Notes: a model not told the origin generated them from the letters alone. 64,000 nucleotides of DNA from an uncultured Pelagibacteraceae bacterium (GCA_902558435.1 CACEDU010000003.1:81827-145826); one strand, 5' to 3'; shown: positions 9,304-19,383, counted from the stretch's first letter. Translations and numbers: made by a program.

Positions 9304-10649
9304 TAAATAGAAGAAAATTTCTAAAAACATCTTTATCGTCATTAGCATTATTAAGCCTACCTAAAATATCCCTCGCTCAAAATAATTACGATGTTGTAGT
9401 GATTGGTGCTGGAGCATCTGGATTAGCTGCAACTTCAAATTTAATGGCATCGGGCAAATCTGTACTATGTATTGAAGCAATGAGTAGAAAAGGTGGAAGA
9501 TGCCACACTGATAATTCTATTTTTGGCGTTCCATATGATATGGGCGCTCACTGGTTACATCAATACAGTAAAAACCAAATAGCAGAATTTGGCAAAAAAC
9601 ATAAAGATAAATTTAATATCTACAAAGCCAAAGAGCCTTTGATGATTTATGATGGAGAAAAGAAAATTAAGGGCTTTAAGCTTGGAAAACTGTATTCAAA
9701 GGTTGAAAAGAAACAATGGAAAAAAAATGATATTCCATCAAAAGATGAGCCATTTATGAGCCAAATTCCAGAAAAATGGAAAAAAAATAAATGGTTTCAT
9801 TCTGTCCATCAATTGCTTGGTCCGTGTCAGCCAGCTGTGGACTTTGATGATTATACTTTAAACGATGATCATACTAATTCGACACATAAAGGTGAGGGAG
9901 ATGGATATGTAAAAGAGGGTTATGGAACTTTACTTGCCTATTACAGAAGAGATGTACCAGTTAAATTAAAAACTGTGGTAAACGAAATTAAATGGGGTGG
10001 TAAAGGTGTACAAATAGAGACTAATCAAGGAACTATAAGTGCAAAAACATGTGTGATAACGGTTTCTGTAGCAGTATTAAATGCTGGAAAAATAAAATTT
10101 AGTCCCGCACTACCCCTAGAGAAATATGAAGCATTTGATGGAATAAGATTAGGAACTTACAATCACATTACATTCCAGTTAAAAGATGATTTTTATAAAA
10201 AATACAAAGTGAAAGATGATACATATTTTGTAAATAGAATTGAAAATACAATAAACGGATCTCCTGCTGGTTCTTGTGCTACGCTAAAAATATCAGGAAC
10301 TAATATTTCATATTTTGATGTAGGAGGAAAATTTGCTCAACATTTAGAGGCTGAGGGTAAAGATGCCTCTGTTGATTTTGTATTAAATAGGCTTCGTTCA
10401 GCATTTGGCTCTAAAATTGATAAATATTTTATAAAAGCTCATGTAACAGCATGGGGAAAAAACCCATTTACACTTGGATCTTATTCAAGCGCCATACCTG
10501 GAAAATCTCATTTAAGAAAAATATTAAAAATACCAGTTGCAAATAAATTATTCTTTGCTGGTGAAGCAACCACAGGAGTTTATGCAACATGTCATGGAGC
10601 AGATCTAAGTGGTGAAAGAGCTGCTAAACAAGTTTTAAATTTTATTTAA
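9300..10649 (+). CDS. FAD-dependent amine oxidase with Tat-like signal
   Basis: NRRKFLKTSLSSLALLSLP then DVVVIGAGASGLAATSNLM...GRCHTDN; C-term FAGEATTGVYATCHGADLSGERAA. Confidence 0.87.
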   Translation: MINRRKFLKTSLSSLALLSLPKISLAQNNYDVVVIGAGASGLAATSNLMASGKSVLCIEAMSRKGGRCHTDNSIFGVPYDMGAHWLHQYSKNQIAEFGKKHKDKFNIYKAKEPLMIYDGEKKIKGFKLGKLYSKVEKKQWKKNDIPSKDEPFMSQIPEKWKKNKWFHSVHQLLGPCQPAVDFDDYTLNDDHTNSTHKGEGDGYVKEGYGTLLAYYRRDVPVKLKTVVNEIKWGGKGVQIETNQGTISAKTCVITVSVAVLNAGKIKFSPALPLEKYEAFDGIRLGTYNHITFQLKDDFYKKYKVKDDTYFVNRIENTINGSPAGSCATLKISGTNISYFDVGGKFAQHLEAEGKDASVDFVLNRLRSAFGSKIDKYFIKAHVTAWGKNPFTLGSYSSAIPGKSHLRKILKIPVANKLFFAGEATTGVYATCHGADLSGERAAKQVLNFI

Positions 10650-11065
10650 GTAATATAAATTTTATCTGATAAACCGTAACAAAGTATAGCCATCATAATT
10701 AAAAAGACTGTAGGCGCTATAATACCTTCATTCGTAACTTTTTCATTAAGACCAGTTTTATCAATTTTAAGCGAGTAGAAATTTGTTCCTAAAACACATG
10801 CATGTATAATAAATATTAAATTAAAAAATGCCCAAGTACCTTCAACTCCATTTGGTCTTACAAACATTATATAAATAGCCATTATTACCCAACCAAGCAT
10901 TAGTGCTCCAACAAATCTAACCATTACAGCTGCACTATGATCTATACCAAACTTATCCATAAATTTTTTGGTTCCAACAATTGTTTGAAAACAATATGCG
11001 GCTATTCCTATAAAATGTGCAAGAAAGATAATTAAGTAAAAAATGTTATTAAACTTTGCGATCAT
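10646..11065 (-). CDS. Small polytopic membrane protein, unknown function
   Basis: Four hydrophobic segments; convergent with amine oxidase gene. Confidence 0.6.
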   Translation of the reverse strand: MIAKFNNIFYLIIFLAHFIGIAAYCFQTIVGTKKFMDKFGIDHSAAVMVRFVGALMLGWVIMAIYIMFVRPNGVEGTWAFFNLIFIIHACVLGTNFYSLKIDKTGLNEKVTNEGIIAPTVFLIMMAILCYGLSDKIYIT

Positions 11066-11074
11066 ATTTCTATT

Positions 11075-12157
11075 TTATAAGATTCTCTTATATTTTTCAA
11101 TTATCTTATTCCATAGAAAGTTTGTAGAATAAATTTTTGCTTCATTGCCATACTCTAGATATTTATTTTCTTTAAAAAGAGTATCTATACTTGCGTAAAT
11201 GTCTTCTAGTTTGTTACCATCGCATATTAAACCAGTTTTTTCATGAATTATTGCATCTGAAGCTCCTCCATCTTTACCTCCAATAGACGGAATACCATAT
11301 TGGGCAGCTTCAACATAGGCTATACCAAAACCTTCAACTGATTTTTTATAAATTATGGATGGCATTACAAAAATGTTTGATTTTAAAATAAGAGCATTTT
11401 TTAAATCGGTTGGTATATCTTTTAAAAAAGTTACTTGATTTTCTAATTTTAGCTCAACAACTAATTTTTTTAATTTTTCTTCCTCATCTCCATACCCGAT
11501 GCATGTATAAATTATATCTGGATAAATTTCTTTTAGGTTTCTAACAGCCATAATTACCTTTTCATGATTTTTTCTTTTATCAAATCTTGAAACTGTAATT
11601 AGTCTATTTTTCTTACCCTTTAATATTTCTTCAGCTTCATCTAAATATTTTTTTGGAACTTCAATTACTGGATCAATTCCAGGATTTATAACAACTATTT
11701 TTTTTTCATCTACGCCTAGGTCTATAGCTAAGTTTTTTGTATAATTTGAATTAGCAACAATATGATCTACATTATTTAGAACAGATATTACTTTCTTATT
11801 TAATCCAGAGCCTTTAGGGTGATTTATTTCTTTTGAATGAATTAGACAGATTTTCTTTTTATTTGTTTTAATTAGTTCTAAACTTTTCCAATGATCAGCA
11901 ATCAAACATTCTACATTTTTATTATTTTCAAGATAATCATTTATCAAATAAGATTTTCGATATTTTCTAATTAGCTTCATTCCACTAACTCTTTCAATTG
12001 AAAATGAAACAGAACTATCAAATTCTTCGTGATTTTCATGGTAATCTGCAAATACTTTTATTAAATTAAGTTTTGCAAGAGATCTCGCCAATCCCCACAT
12101 GAGATTTTGCATGCCTCCTAACTCTGGTGGAAAAGTTCTAGTAATCAATAAATACAT
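11075..12157 (-). CDS. Glycosyltransferase family 1/4 (GT-B)
   Basis: TRTFPPELGGMQNLMWGLA; RLITVSRFDKRKNHEKVI; EGFGIAYVEAAQYGIPSIGG. Confidence 0.88.
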   Translation of the reverse strand: MYLLITRTFPPELGGMQNLMWGLARSLAKLNLIKVFADYHENHEEFDSSVSFSIERVSGMKLIRKYRKSYLINDYLENNKNVECLIADHWKSLELIKTNKKKICLIHSKEINHPKGSGLNKKVISVLNNVDHIVANSNYTKNLAIDLGVDEKKIVVINPGIDPVIEVPKKYLDEAEEILKGKKNRLITVSRFDKRKNHEKVIMAVRNLKEIYPDIIYTCIGYGDEEEKLKKLVVELKLENQVTFLKDIPTDLKNALILKSNIFVMPSIIYKKSVEGFGIAYVEAAQYGIPSIGGKDGGASDAIIHEKTGLICDGNKLEDIYASIDTLFKENKYLEYGNEAKIYSTNFLWNKIIEKYKRIL

Positions 12158-12163
12158 TATTTA

Positions 12164-12715
12164 TTAAAACCACTTAATACTGCAGCCCATACTTGGAAAC
12201 TGTTCATTTGGACCTTTGTTGGATTTTGCAATCATTTTCATAGCTTTTTTTAGCTCACTGTCTCCATTTTCAGTAGGTTTTAAATTTTGTAACTCTCTTA
12301 TTCTTCCTCTGTATTGAAGTTCAAGATCTTTATTGTACCCAAAAAAATCAGGAGTACAGACTGCACCATAAGTTTTTGCTACTTCTTGGGTTTCATCCAT
12401 TACATATGGAAAATTAAAGTTATGATTTTTTGAAAATTTAACCATATTATCAAATGAGTCTTCCTCGTATCTTTTTGGGTCATTTGACATTATTGCTATA
12501 GATTTAATACCATCATTCTCTAAATCCTTACAGTCTTCGACCACATTTTTGATCACTGCCAAAACATAAGGACAGTGATTACAGATAAACATTATTAATG
12601 TTCCATTTTCACCCTTTGCATCATTCAATGAAATTATTTTATTGTCTATTGATTTAAGTTCAAAGTAATCAGCTTTTTTACCGAAGTCACAAATTGGTGT
12701 TTTTGTTAATGCCAT
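12164..12715 (-). CDS. Thioredoxin-like redoxin (AhpC/TSA superfamily)
   Basis: LIMFICNHCPYVLAVIKNV; AVCTPDFFGYNKDLELQYRGRI. Confidence 0.82.
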   Translation of the reverse strand: MALTKTPICDFGKKADYFELKSIDNKIISLNDAKGENGTLIMFICNHCPYVLAVIKNVVEDCKDLENDGIKSIAIMSNDPKRYEEDSFDNMVKFSKNHNFNFPYVMDETQEVAKTYGAVCTPDFFGYNKDLELQYRGRIRELQNLKPTENGDSELKKAMKMIAKSNKGPNEQFPSMGCSIKWF

Positions 12716-12735
12716 GATAAAAGACTATATAATTT

Positions 12736-13248
12736 ATGTTTTACGATTTAAAAGATAAAAAACCAAAAAACCTTGGCGAAAATTGGGTAGCACCCAACGC
12801 TGTTATAATTGGAGATGTAACATTAGAAAAAAACTCCAGTGTCTGGTTTAATGCAACTCTTAGAGGTGATATCGAAAATATACACATTGGAGAAGGTTCA
12901 AATGTACAAGATGGAAGTGTTTTACATACAGACCCTGGTTATCCTTTGAAAATTGGAAAAAATGTAACCATTGGTCATATGGTTATGCTTCATGGTTGCA
13001 CAATTGACGATAATTCTTTAATTGGGATTGGAGCAGTTGTTCTTAATAGAGCAAAAATTGGAAAGAATTGTATAATTGGTGCTAAATCATTAGTAACAGA
13101 GAGAAAAGAAATTCCTGATAATTCTTTAGTAATGGGTTCACCTGGAAAGATTATTCGTCAGTTAACTGATGATGAAATTGAAGCAGTAAAACAAAATGCT
13201 ATTAGATACCAAGAAAATTGGAAAAAATATTCAAAGTCTATATTTTAA
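12736..13248 (+). CDS. Gamma-carbonic anhydrase-like hexapeptide-repeat protein
   Basis: VTLEKNSSVWFNATLRGDIENIHIGEGSNVQDGSVLHTD...TIGHMVMLHGCTI. Confidence 0.88.
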   Translation: MFYDLKDKKPKNLGENWVAPNAVIIGDVTLEKNSSVWFNATLRGDIENIHIGEGSNVQDGSVLHTDPGYPLKIGKNVTIGHMVMLHGCTIDDNSLIGIGAVVLNRAKIGKNCIIGAKSLVTERKEIPDNSLVMGSPGKIIRQLTDDEIEAVKQNAIRYQENWKKYSKSIF

Positions 13249-13838
13249 TGAAAAAACTTTTTTATAGTTTTTTAATATTAGTTTTATTAACCCAATTCTC
13301 CCAAGCTTTTGAAAGATTTATACCTTTAGAGCTTTTCACAGGTGGAAAAATTAGAAATGATACAGAAATTAAATTTACAAAAGCTAATTTGGTATTTGGC
13401 GAAAAGAAAAAAAAGGAAATTATAGGTCCTGAGGATTGGAATCATCCAGAAACTGGAGAAATAATAAAAGTTTATAAAAGAACAAGAAAAGGACAAAGTG
13501 GACTTAAAACTCAGCTATTCACCATAACAAATGATGGACAATGCATAGGAAGAATTTGGGATAGTAGACGTGGTGGTAGAATAATTGAAAATGGATGTAA
13601 ATTTCCCTTGGGAATTTGGAAAGAGGGGGAAACCAGGTCTTTTGTAGGGTCTTCTGGAGGTAAACCTAGAAAAATTGAATTAACAATTTTAAAATTAGGA
13701 AAAAAACAAAATAGCAATCTTAAATTTAATTGGAAATTATATAATATGAAAAATGGAAAATTAATGGATGATAACGATTATACTTTTGCTCCAGAAAAAG
13801 CGATGATAGAATTAAATGACAAAAATATATCTAAATGA
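13248..13838 (+). CDS. Secreted protein of unknown function
   Basis: Signal peptide MKKLFYSFLILVLLTQFSQAF; ATG at 13248 overlaps preceding stop. Confidence 0.6.
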   Translation: MKKLFYSFLILVLLTQFSQAFERFIPLELFTGGKIRNDTEIKFTKANLVFGEKKKKEIIGPEDWNHPETGEIIKVYKRTRKGQSGLKTQLFTITNDGQCIGRIWDSRRGGRIIENGCKFPLGIWKEGETRSFVGSSGGKPRKIELTILKLGKKQNSNLKFNWKLYNMKNGKLMDDNDYTFAPEKAMIELNDKNISK

Positions 13839-14704
13839 GAAAAATATTTATAATTTTTACTGCTTTATTAATATCTCTGAATACTGCAGTAGCTAATGAA
13901 AAATTTGAGTTTAGATACAATATTCATGAAAATTTACCAAAAAAATGGGTAACTGAATTCAAGAATATAATGGATGTTTTACAAGAAGTTCTACCTATTC
14001 AAAATAATATGAATGATTATCTCAAAAGTCCAGGAATGGATATCTATGCTTGGAAAAGTACAAAAAATCCTTTTCCAGAAGTTAAGAATAATATGCAAGG
14101 TTCATGTATTTGCGGTGATGGTTCAACTAGATGGATGCAGATAGAAATACCAAGTAAAGAATTAGCAAAAAAATATATACACCGTTATTCTGTAATTGCT
14201 CATGAATATTTTCATGTTTATCAAATATCACTTTCAGAAAATAAATTATCAGATAGAGACTCACCAAAATGGTTAACCGAGGGAGGAGCAAAAGTTTTTG
14301 AAGAAATGTACGTGAAACAATATTATGGAAAAGACAGTTTAAAAAATGATCTTCAAAGAAAAGAAATGTGGAGTAAAAAGGTTTTAAAAGAACCTAGCCT
14401 TTACGAAAAACACAAAACATCAAATAAAAGAGGAATGGATGGCAATTATACAGGTTCTGCCTTCATGGTGCTAGTATTAGTAAATGAACTGAAGAAAAAT
14501 AATATTTCTGAACAACAAGCTTTTCAATTAGTTTTTAGAGATTTTTGGATTGAGAGAGCAAAGCATAGAAAATGGGAAAAAGCATTTGAGCAGACTTTTA
14601 AAATGAGTGCTGAAGAATTTTATGAAAGATTAAGTAAATATAAAAGAGTCGTAAAAAAAATCTTACCGAGTAAGAATTTAAAAATTCAAGATATTTTTAG
14701 TTAA
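13835..14704 (+). CDS. Secreted putative zinc metallopeptidase (gluzincin/peptidase MA-like)
   Basis: Signal peptide; VIAHEYFHVYQ (HExxH) followed by WLTEGGAKVFEE. Confidence 0.55.
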   Translation: MRKIFIIFTALLISLNTAVANEKFEFRYNIHENLPKKWVTEFKNIMDVLQEVLPIQNNMNDYLKSPGMDIYAWKSTKNPFPEVKNNMQGSCICGDGSTRWMQIEIPSKELAKKYIHRYSVIAHEYFHVYQISLSENKLSDRDSPKWLTEGGAKVFEEMYVKQYYGKDSLKNDLQRKEMWSKKVLKEPSLYEKHKTSNKRGMDGNYTGSAFMVLVLVNELKKNNISEQQAFQLVFRDFWIERAKHRKWEKAFEQTFKMSAEEFYERLSKYKRVVKKILPSKNLKIQDIFS

Positions 14705-14707
14705 TCC

Positions 14708-14738
14708 TTAACTGATCTTCAGAAAAGAAGGTCGTTAA
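14708..14738. terminator. Possible hairpin between convergent genes
   Basis: TTAAC(T)GATCTTC-AGAAAA-GAAGGTC-GTTAA inverted repeat, one GT wobble and one bulge; no strong U-tract. Confidence 0.35.
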
Positions 14739-14919
14739 CTGAGTAAATAATTAATCCTAAAATAATTAGAAAAAATATTATAAAAGCTATTTGCTCACTA
14801 ATTTTTTTAGTAACTTTGGTTTCACCTTTTTTAAATTTTCTGATTTGAAATATTCCAAACCTCATAACAGCCAATCCACCTAAAACAAGTGCTACAGCAA
14901 TAATAAATCCACTTAGCAT
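14719..14919 (-). CDS. Small two-TM membrane protein, unknown function
   Basis: ORF-track start is 14991, but ATG at 14919 lies just after the upstream gene's stop. Confidence 0.5.
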   Translation of the reverse strand: MLSGFIIAVALVLGGLAVMRFGIFQIRKFKKGETKVTKKISEQIAFIIFFLIILGLIIYSVNDLLF

Positions 14920-14920
14920 T

Positions 14921-15526
14921 TTATGGGACAAGCCAGTTTTGTTTATTATTTGAGATATCAAATCTTGCTCTTCTATGACCTTTTGCTGCAAGATATAACC
15001 ATTCTATACTCTCAATATTGCATTGAATTACAGTAAAGTTTTTATAGCCTTCTTCACTTTGTTCCATTGTAAAACCAGATTTTTCAATTTCCTCACTTAA
15101 ACCAGAACTAGGCTCATCAATTTCAGTGCCAGGACCATTATTTACTAAATAGCATTTTCTACTTACATGGGCTGTTTTTGACCATGATAGTTCTGTAATT
15201 TCATTATTATGATTAACAACACAATTCACTTTAACTCTAAGCTGAATCTTTTCTTCTTTGTCATAGAATATTAATACTGCACTGCTATTTTTTTTTAATT
15301 TTGGAATTTTATCAGATCGTATATCGCTATGAAACTGAAGAAGATTATTTGATTGGTCAGATTTTCTAAGAACTACTATCCTTCCATCAAAGTCTGATTG
15401 ATCTCCACAAACAAAAACTGGAATTCGAAAAGGTGATGATCTATTAGTCACTGCATTATTAAGCATTGACCATATTTTTTTCTTTATTTCAGAAAAGTCC
15501 TCATAGTATGGGACGTCATTTGACAT
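14921..15526 (-). CDS. Pyridoxamine 5'-phosphate oxidase-family flavoprotein
   Basis: FVCGDQSDFDGRIVVLRKSDQSNNLLQFHSDIRSDKIPKLKKNSSAVLIFYD; internal ATG at 15526 preferred. Confidence 0.78.
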   Translation of the reverse strand: MSNDVPYYEDFSEIKKKIWSMLNNAVTNRSSPFRIPVFVCGDQSDFDGRIVVLRKSDQSNNLLQFHSDIRSDKIPKLKKNSSAVLIFYDKEEKIQLRVKVNCVVNHNNEITELSWSKTAHVSRKCYLVNNGPGTEIDEPSSGLSEEIEKSGFTMEQSEEGYKNFTVIQCNIESIEWLYLAAKGHRRARFDISNNKQNWLVP

Positions 15527-15530
15527 TGGA

Positions 15531-16406
15531 TTACTTCTTTTTCTTGAGTCTAGCAATTAAACTAGAGCTATCCCAACGGTTACCACCCATTTTTTGAACA
15601 TCAGCATAATATTCGTCAACTATTTCAGTAATTGGAACAGGTGAACCATTTCTTTTTGCTTCTTCAATTACAATTTTCAAATCTTTTCTCATCCAATCAA
15701 CTGCAAAACCATAATCAAATTTATCCTCAACCATAGTTTTATATCTGTTTTCCATTTGCCAAGATTGTGCTGCTCCTTTTGATATTGTTTCCATTACTTT
15801 ATCAATGTCTAAACCAGCATTTATTCCAAAATTAATAGCCTCTGATAAACCTTGAACAACTCCTGCAATACACATTTGATTCATCATTTTCGTAAGTTGA
15901 CCACTTCCTGATGGACCAATTAATTTTACTTTTTTGCTATAACAATCAATTACTGGTTCAGCTTTTTTAAAAGCTTCTTCATCACCACCGACCATAACTG
16001 TTAAAATTCCACCTTCAGCTCCAGATTGACCTCCAGAAATTGGTGCATCTAAAAAAGCAAATCCTTTTTCTTTTGCTTTACCATAAAGTTCCCTTGATAC
16101 TTCTGCTGATACAGTTGAATTATCTACGTAGATTGAACCCTCTTTAGCACTATGAAATAATCCGTTTTCACCTAAAGTAACCTGTTTCAAATCTTCATCG
16201 TTACCCACACAAGTAAAAATAAAATCAGCACCTTTTGCAGCTTCTTTTGGTGTTGAAGCCATTTTACCTTTATATTCAGTAATCCATTTTTCAGCTTTAG
16301 CAGTTGTTCTATTAAAAACAGTTACATTGTGCCCAGCTTTTGATATATAACCAGCCATCGGATAACCCATTACCCCGAGACCTATGAAAGCAACATTACA
16401 AGTCAT
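15531..16406 (-). CDS. 3-hydroxyisobutyrate / tartronate semialdehyde-type dehydrogenase
   Basis: NVAFIGLGVMGYPMAGYISKAGHNVTVFNRT; DAPISGGQSGAEGGILTVMVGG. Confidence 0.9.
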   Translation of the reverse strand: MTCNVAFIGLGVMGYPMAGYISKAGHNVTVFNRTTAKAEKWITEYKGKMASTPKEAAKGADFIFTCVGNDEDLKQVTLGENGLFHSAKEGSIYVDNSTVSAEVSRELYGKAKEKGFAFLDAPISGGQSGAEGGILTVMVGGDEEAFKKAEPVIDCYSKKVKLIGPSGSGQLTKMMNQMCIAGVVQGLSEAINFGINAGLDIDKVMETISKGAAQSWQMENRYKTMVEDKFDYGFAVDWMRKDLKIVIEEAKRNGSPVPITEIVDEYYADVQKMGGNRWDSSSLIARLKKKK

Positions 16407-16417
16407 AAATTATTTAT

Positions 16418-17626
16418 ATGTTTAAAAGTTTAAGTTTAAAAGTAATTATTTTTGGTTTTATTTTTACATTTTTTTCGTGTTTTGGACAGAGTTTTTTTAT
16501 AGGACTGTTTAATTCCAGTATAAGAGAAACTCTTTCTATAACACATGGACAATTTGGCACGATTTATGCAACAGCAACTCTATTTAGTAGTTTACTTCTA
16601 ATATGGATTGGAAAAAAAATTGATGATGTAAACGTACTTAAATTTGCAATTTTTGTTACTATACTTTTATCATTTTCTTCTTTTTTCTTTTCCAAAACAT
16701 CATCAGTAGCTTTTCTATTTGTTGCAATTTTTTTAATGAGGTTTTCTGGACAAGGATTAATGTCTCATACAGCCTCAACTACCATTTCAAGATATTTTAC
16801 AAAATCTAGAGGCAAAGCATTAAGCATTATTTGGTTTGGTTTATCCTCTGCAGAGTTCATAATGCCTGTATTAATCGTTTATCTTTTAACACTAATTGTT
16901 TGGCAGGATTTATGGGTAATCTTTTCTTTAATAGTTTTAATTTGCCTAACTTTGGCATCTTATATTTTAGTTAAAGATGTCAAATTAGATACTAGAGAAG
17001 GTAGTCAAAACAAAAATTTGAAAGAAGAAAATATTAAAAACTGGAAAAGAATAGAGGTTCTTGGAGATTATAGATTTTACATTGTCTCATTAAACATGTT
17101 GGCAATGCCCTGGATAGCTACAGGAGTATTTGTGTATCAATCATTCGTCACTAATTCAAAAGGGTGGAGTGACTATACAATTGCTCAATCTTTTATGTCT
17201 TACTCAGTTTTTTCTGTAATTACTTTAATTGTTGCTGGTTATTTAATTGATAAGTTTACAAGTAGAAAATTACTAATCTATATGAATATTCCATTACTCT
17301 TAGGAACTTTAGTCATCATATATTTTGATGCTCCGCAAACTGCTTTTTTATTTCTTGGATTGGTAGGAATATCAAATGGTCTTGCTAACTTATTAGGATC
17401 ATCTACATGGGCAGAAATTTATGGGGTAAAATATATTGGATCAATAAAAGCTTTGACTACTGCTTTAATGGTATTTGCAACTGCTTTTGGTACAGCATTA
17501 TTTGGCTTTTTTATAGATGCTGGATTTTCAATTGAAAAAATCGCATTTATTGCAGCAATTGCTATTGCATGCTCTATAGCGCTACTTTTCACCATACGAA
17601 AAAAATTAAATCCAGTTTATCTCTAA
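16418..17626 (+). CDS. MFS transporter
   Basis: ~12 hydrophobic segments; MFS-type GKKIDD and YLIDKFTSRKLL loops. Confidence 0.8.
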   Translation: MFKSLSLKVIIFGFIFTFFSCFGQSFFIGLFNSSIRETLSITHGQFGTIYATATLFSSLLLIWIGKKIDDVNVLKFAIFVTILLSFSSFFFSKTSSVAFLFVAIFLMRFSGQGLMSHTASTTISRYFTKSRGKALSIIWFGLSSAEFIMPVLIVYLLTLIVWQDLWVIFSLIVLICLTLASYILVKDVKLDTREGSQNKNLKEENIKNWKRIEVLGDYRFYIVSLNMLAMPWIATGVFVYQSFVTNSKGWSDYTIAQSFMSYSVFSVITLIVAGYLIDKFTSRKLLIYMNIPLLLGTLVIIYFDAPQTAFLFLGLVGISNGLANLLGSSTWAEIYGVKYIGSIKALTTALMVFATAFGTALFGFFIDAGFSIEKIAFIAAIAIACSIALLFTIRKKLNPVYL

Positions 17627-17668
17627 TACTGCTTGATTTTTTTATGATCGAGGTGTATCTAACCGACC

Positions 17669-18184
17669 ATGGCAAGAGTTACAGTAGAAGATTGTATAGA
17701 TAAAGTTGATAGTCCATATGAATTGGTATTGGTAGCAAAAGAGCGTGCAACTCAATTAAACTCAGGATTAGAACCAACCTTAGACAGAGATAATGATAAG
17801 AATACAGTTATTGCACTAAGAGAAATAGCTGAAGAGAAAATAAAACCATCAGATTTAACCGAAGCAGCCATTTACAAGCTTAGAAAAAATGTTGAACAAG
17901 TTGATGACACCACAGAGGATGAGGATGACATCGGCGATGATTTTGAAAATCTTTATAAAGGCGAAATTTCTAAAAGTGGCGTTCCAATACTTCCTTCTAA
18001 AAGAGCTAGAAAAATTCCAGAAAAAATCCAAGTTTCAAAAGACGATTTGGCTGAGTTACAAAATACAGCTGAACAACCGTCATCAGACCCTGTAGAGGAG
18101 ATACAAGATGAAGCTGATGTTTCATTAGACGAAATGAAAGATCAAGAAGAAACTGTATCAAGTGAAACAGAAAACCAAGAATAG
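17669..18184 (+). CDS. rpoZ: DNA-directed RNA polymerase omega subunit, acidic C-terminal extension
   Basis: [33 protein letters not shown]...[15 protein letters not shown]. Confidence 0.93.
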   Translation: MARVTVEDCIDKVDSPYELVLVAKERATQLNSGLEPTLDRDNDKNTVIALREIAEEKIKPSDLTEAAIYKLRKNVEQVDDTTEDEDDIGDDFENLYKGEISKSGVPILPSKRARKIPEKIQVSKDDLAELQNTAEQPSSDPVEEIQDEADVSLDEMKDQEETVSSETENQE

Positions 18185-18185
18185 A

Positions 18186-19328
18186 TTAACTAAATTCCTT
18201 TATTATTTTTTCTCTATGTTCATCTAAATCAGGAATATTACCCCTAGTGCTTTCATCTTTATAGGTAGACATTTTAATTGGATTTCCTGCAGATTTAAAT
18301 TCACCAATAATTTTATGGTATGATTTAACAATCATATTTCTTTCTTGAATTTGAGGATTTTCTACAGCTTGTTTTATATTAAAAATTGGCCCACATGGAA
18401 TTTTCAATTCTTCCATTTCTTTAACCCATTTATCTGTAGATTTGGAGCTCAATTGTTTTTCAAAAATTTCTTTTAAATGATCCATGTTTTCACATCTTAA
18501 TGAATTAGAATTAAATCTTTCATCATTTGCAGTTTCAGGAATTTTTAGTACGTCACAAAGTTTTGTAAAAAGTTTATCATTTCCCGCAGCAATAATTATA
18601 TAACTATCTTTCGTTTTAAAAGCTTCAAAGGGAGCAATAGATGGATGTCTTGAACCCATTGGTCCTGGAATCTCATTTTTGGAAAGATATCTTGCAATTG
18701 CATTTTCTAAAATTGCTATTTGGCAATCTAACATTGAGACGTCTATAAAAGTTCCTTTTCCAGTTTTTTGTCTATCGTATAAAGCTGCATTAATTCCAAT
18801 TGCTGTAAACAGACCTGCTGTTATATCACCAATAGAGGTTCCAACTCTTGTTGGTTCAGAATTAGGATGACCAGTTACACTCATTAAGCCTCCCATACCT
18901 TGAACCACCATGTCATATGCAGGCAATTCTTTTAAAGGTCCAGTTTGACCAAACCCTGATGCCGATGCATAAATTAATTTGGGATATTTTTTACTTACAT
19001 CTTTCCAGCCAAAACCCCACTTTTCTAATGTGCCAGGTTTAAAGTTTTCTACTAAAATATCTGCCTTAGATAAAATTTTGTCAAAAATTTTTTTATCTTC
19101 ATTATTCTTTAAATTTAAAGCGATACTTTCTTTTCCTCTATTTAATGACATAAAGTATGCAGAATAATCTTTAACAAAAGGTCCAAATTTTCGAGAGTCA
19201 TCACCTGATTTAGGTGCTTCAATTTTTATAACTCTCGCACCTAAATCTGAGAGTATCATAGTGCAATAGGGTCCTACTAAAACCCTTGTTAAATCAACAA
19301 CTAATAAATTTTTTAGTGGTCCATCCAT
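18186..19328 (-). CDS. CaiB/BaiF (family III) CoA-transferase
   Basis: LKNLLVVDLTRVLVGPYCTMILSDLGARVIKIEAPKSGDDSR; FMSLNRGKESIALNLK. Confidence 0.92.
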   Translation of the reverse strand: MDGPLKNLLVVDLTRVLVGPYCTMILSDLGARVIKIEAPKSGDDSRKFGPFVKDYSAYFMSLNRGKESIALNLKNNEDKKIFDKILSKADILVENFKPGTLEKWGFGWKDVSKKYPKLIYASASGFGQTGPLKELPAYDMVVQGMGGLMSVTGHPNSEPTRVGTSIGDITAGLFTAIGINAALYDRQKTGKGTFIDVSMLDCQIAILENAIARYLSKNEIPGPMGSRHPSIAPFEAFKTKDSYIIIAAGNDKLFTKLCDVLKIPETANDERFNSNSLRCENMDHLKEIFEKQLSSKSTDKWVKEMEELKIPCGPIFNIKQAVENPQIQERNMIVKSYHKIIGEFKSAGNPIKMSTYKDESTRGNIPDLDEHREKIIKEFS

Positions 19329-19354
19329 AATATAATATACGACATTTCCTTATA

Positions 19355-19383
19355 TTGACTCTTATTAATAAGTTCAATTTAAT
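19355..19383 (+). promoter_or_regulatory. Predicted promoter (TTGACT-17-TTTAAT) with 12-bp palindrome CTTATTAATAAG in the spacer
   Basis: -35 19355-19360, palindrome 19361-19372, -10 19378-19383. Confidence 0.55.

Noticed and set aside
17889-18095. ORF 17889-18095 (+) overlapping rpoZ in another frame
   Set aside because: No recognisable motif and wholly inside rpoZ.
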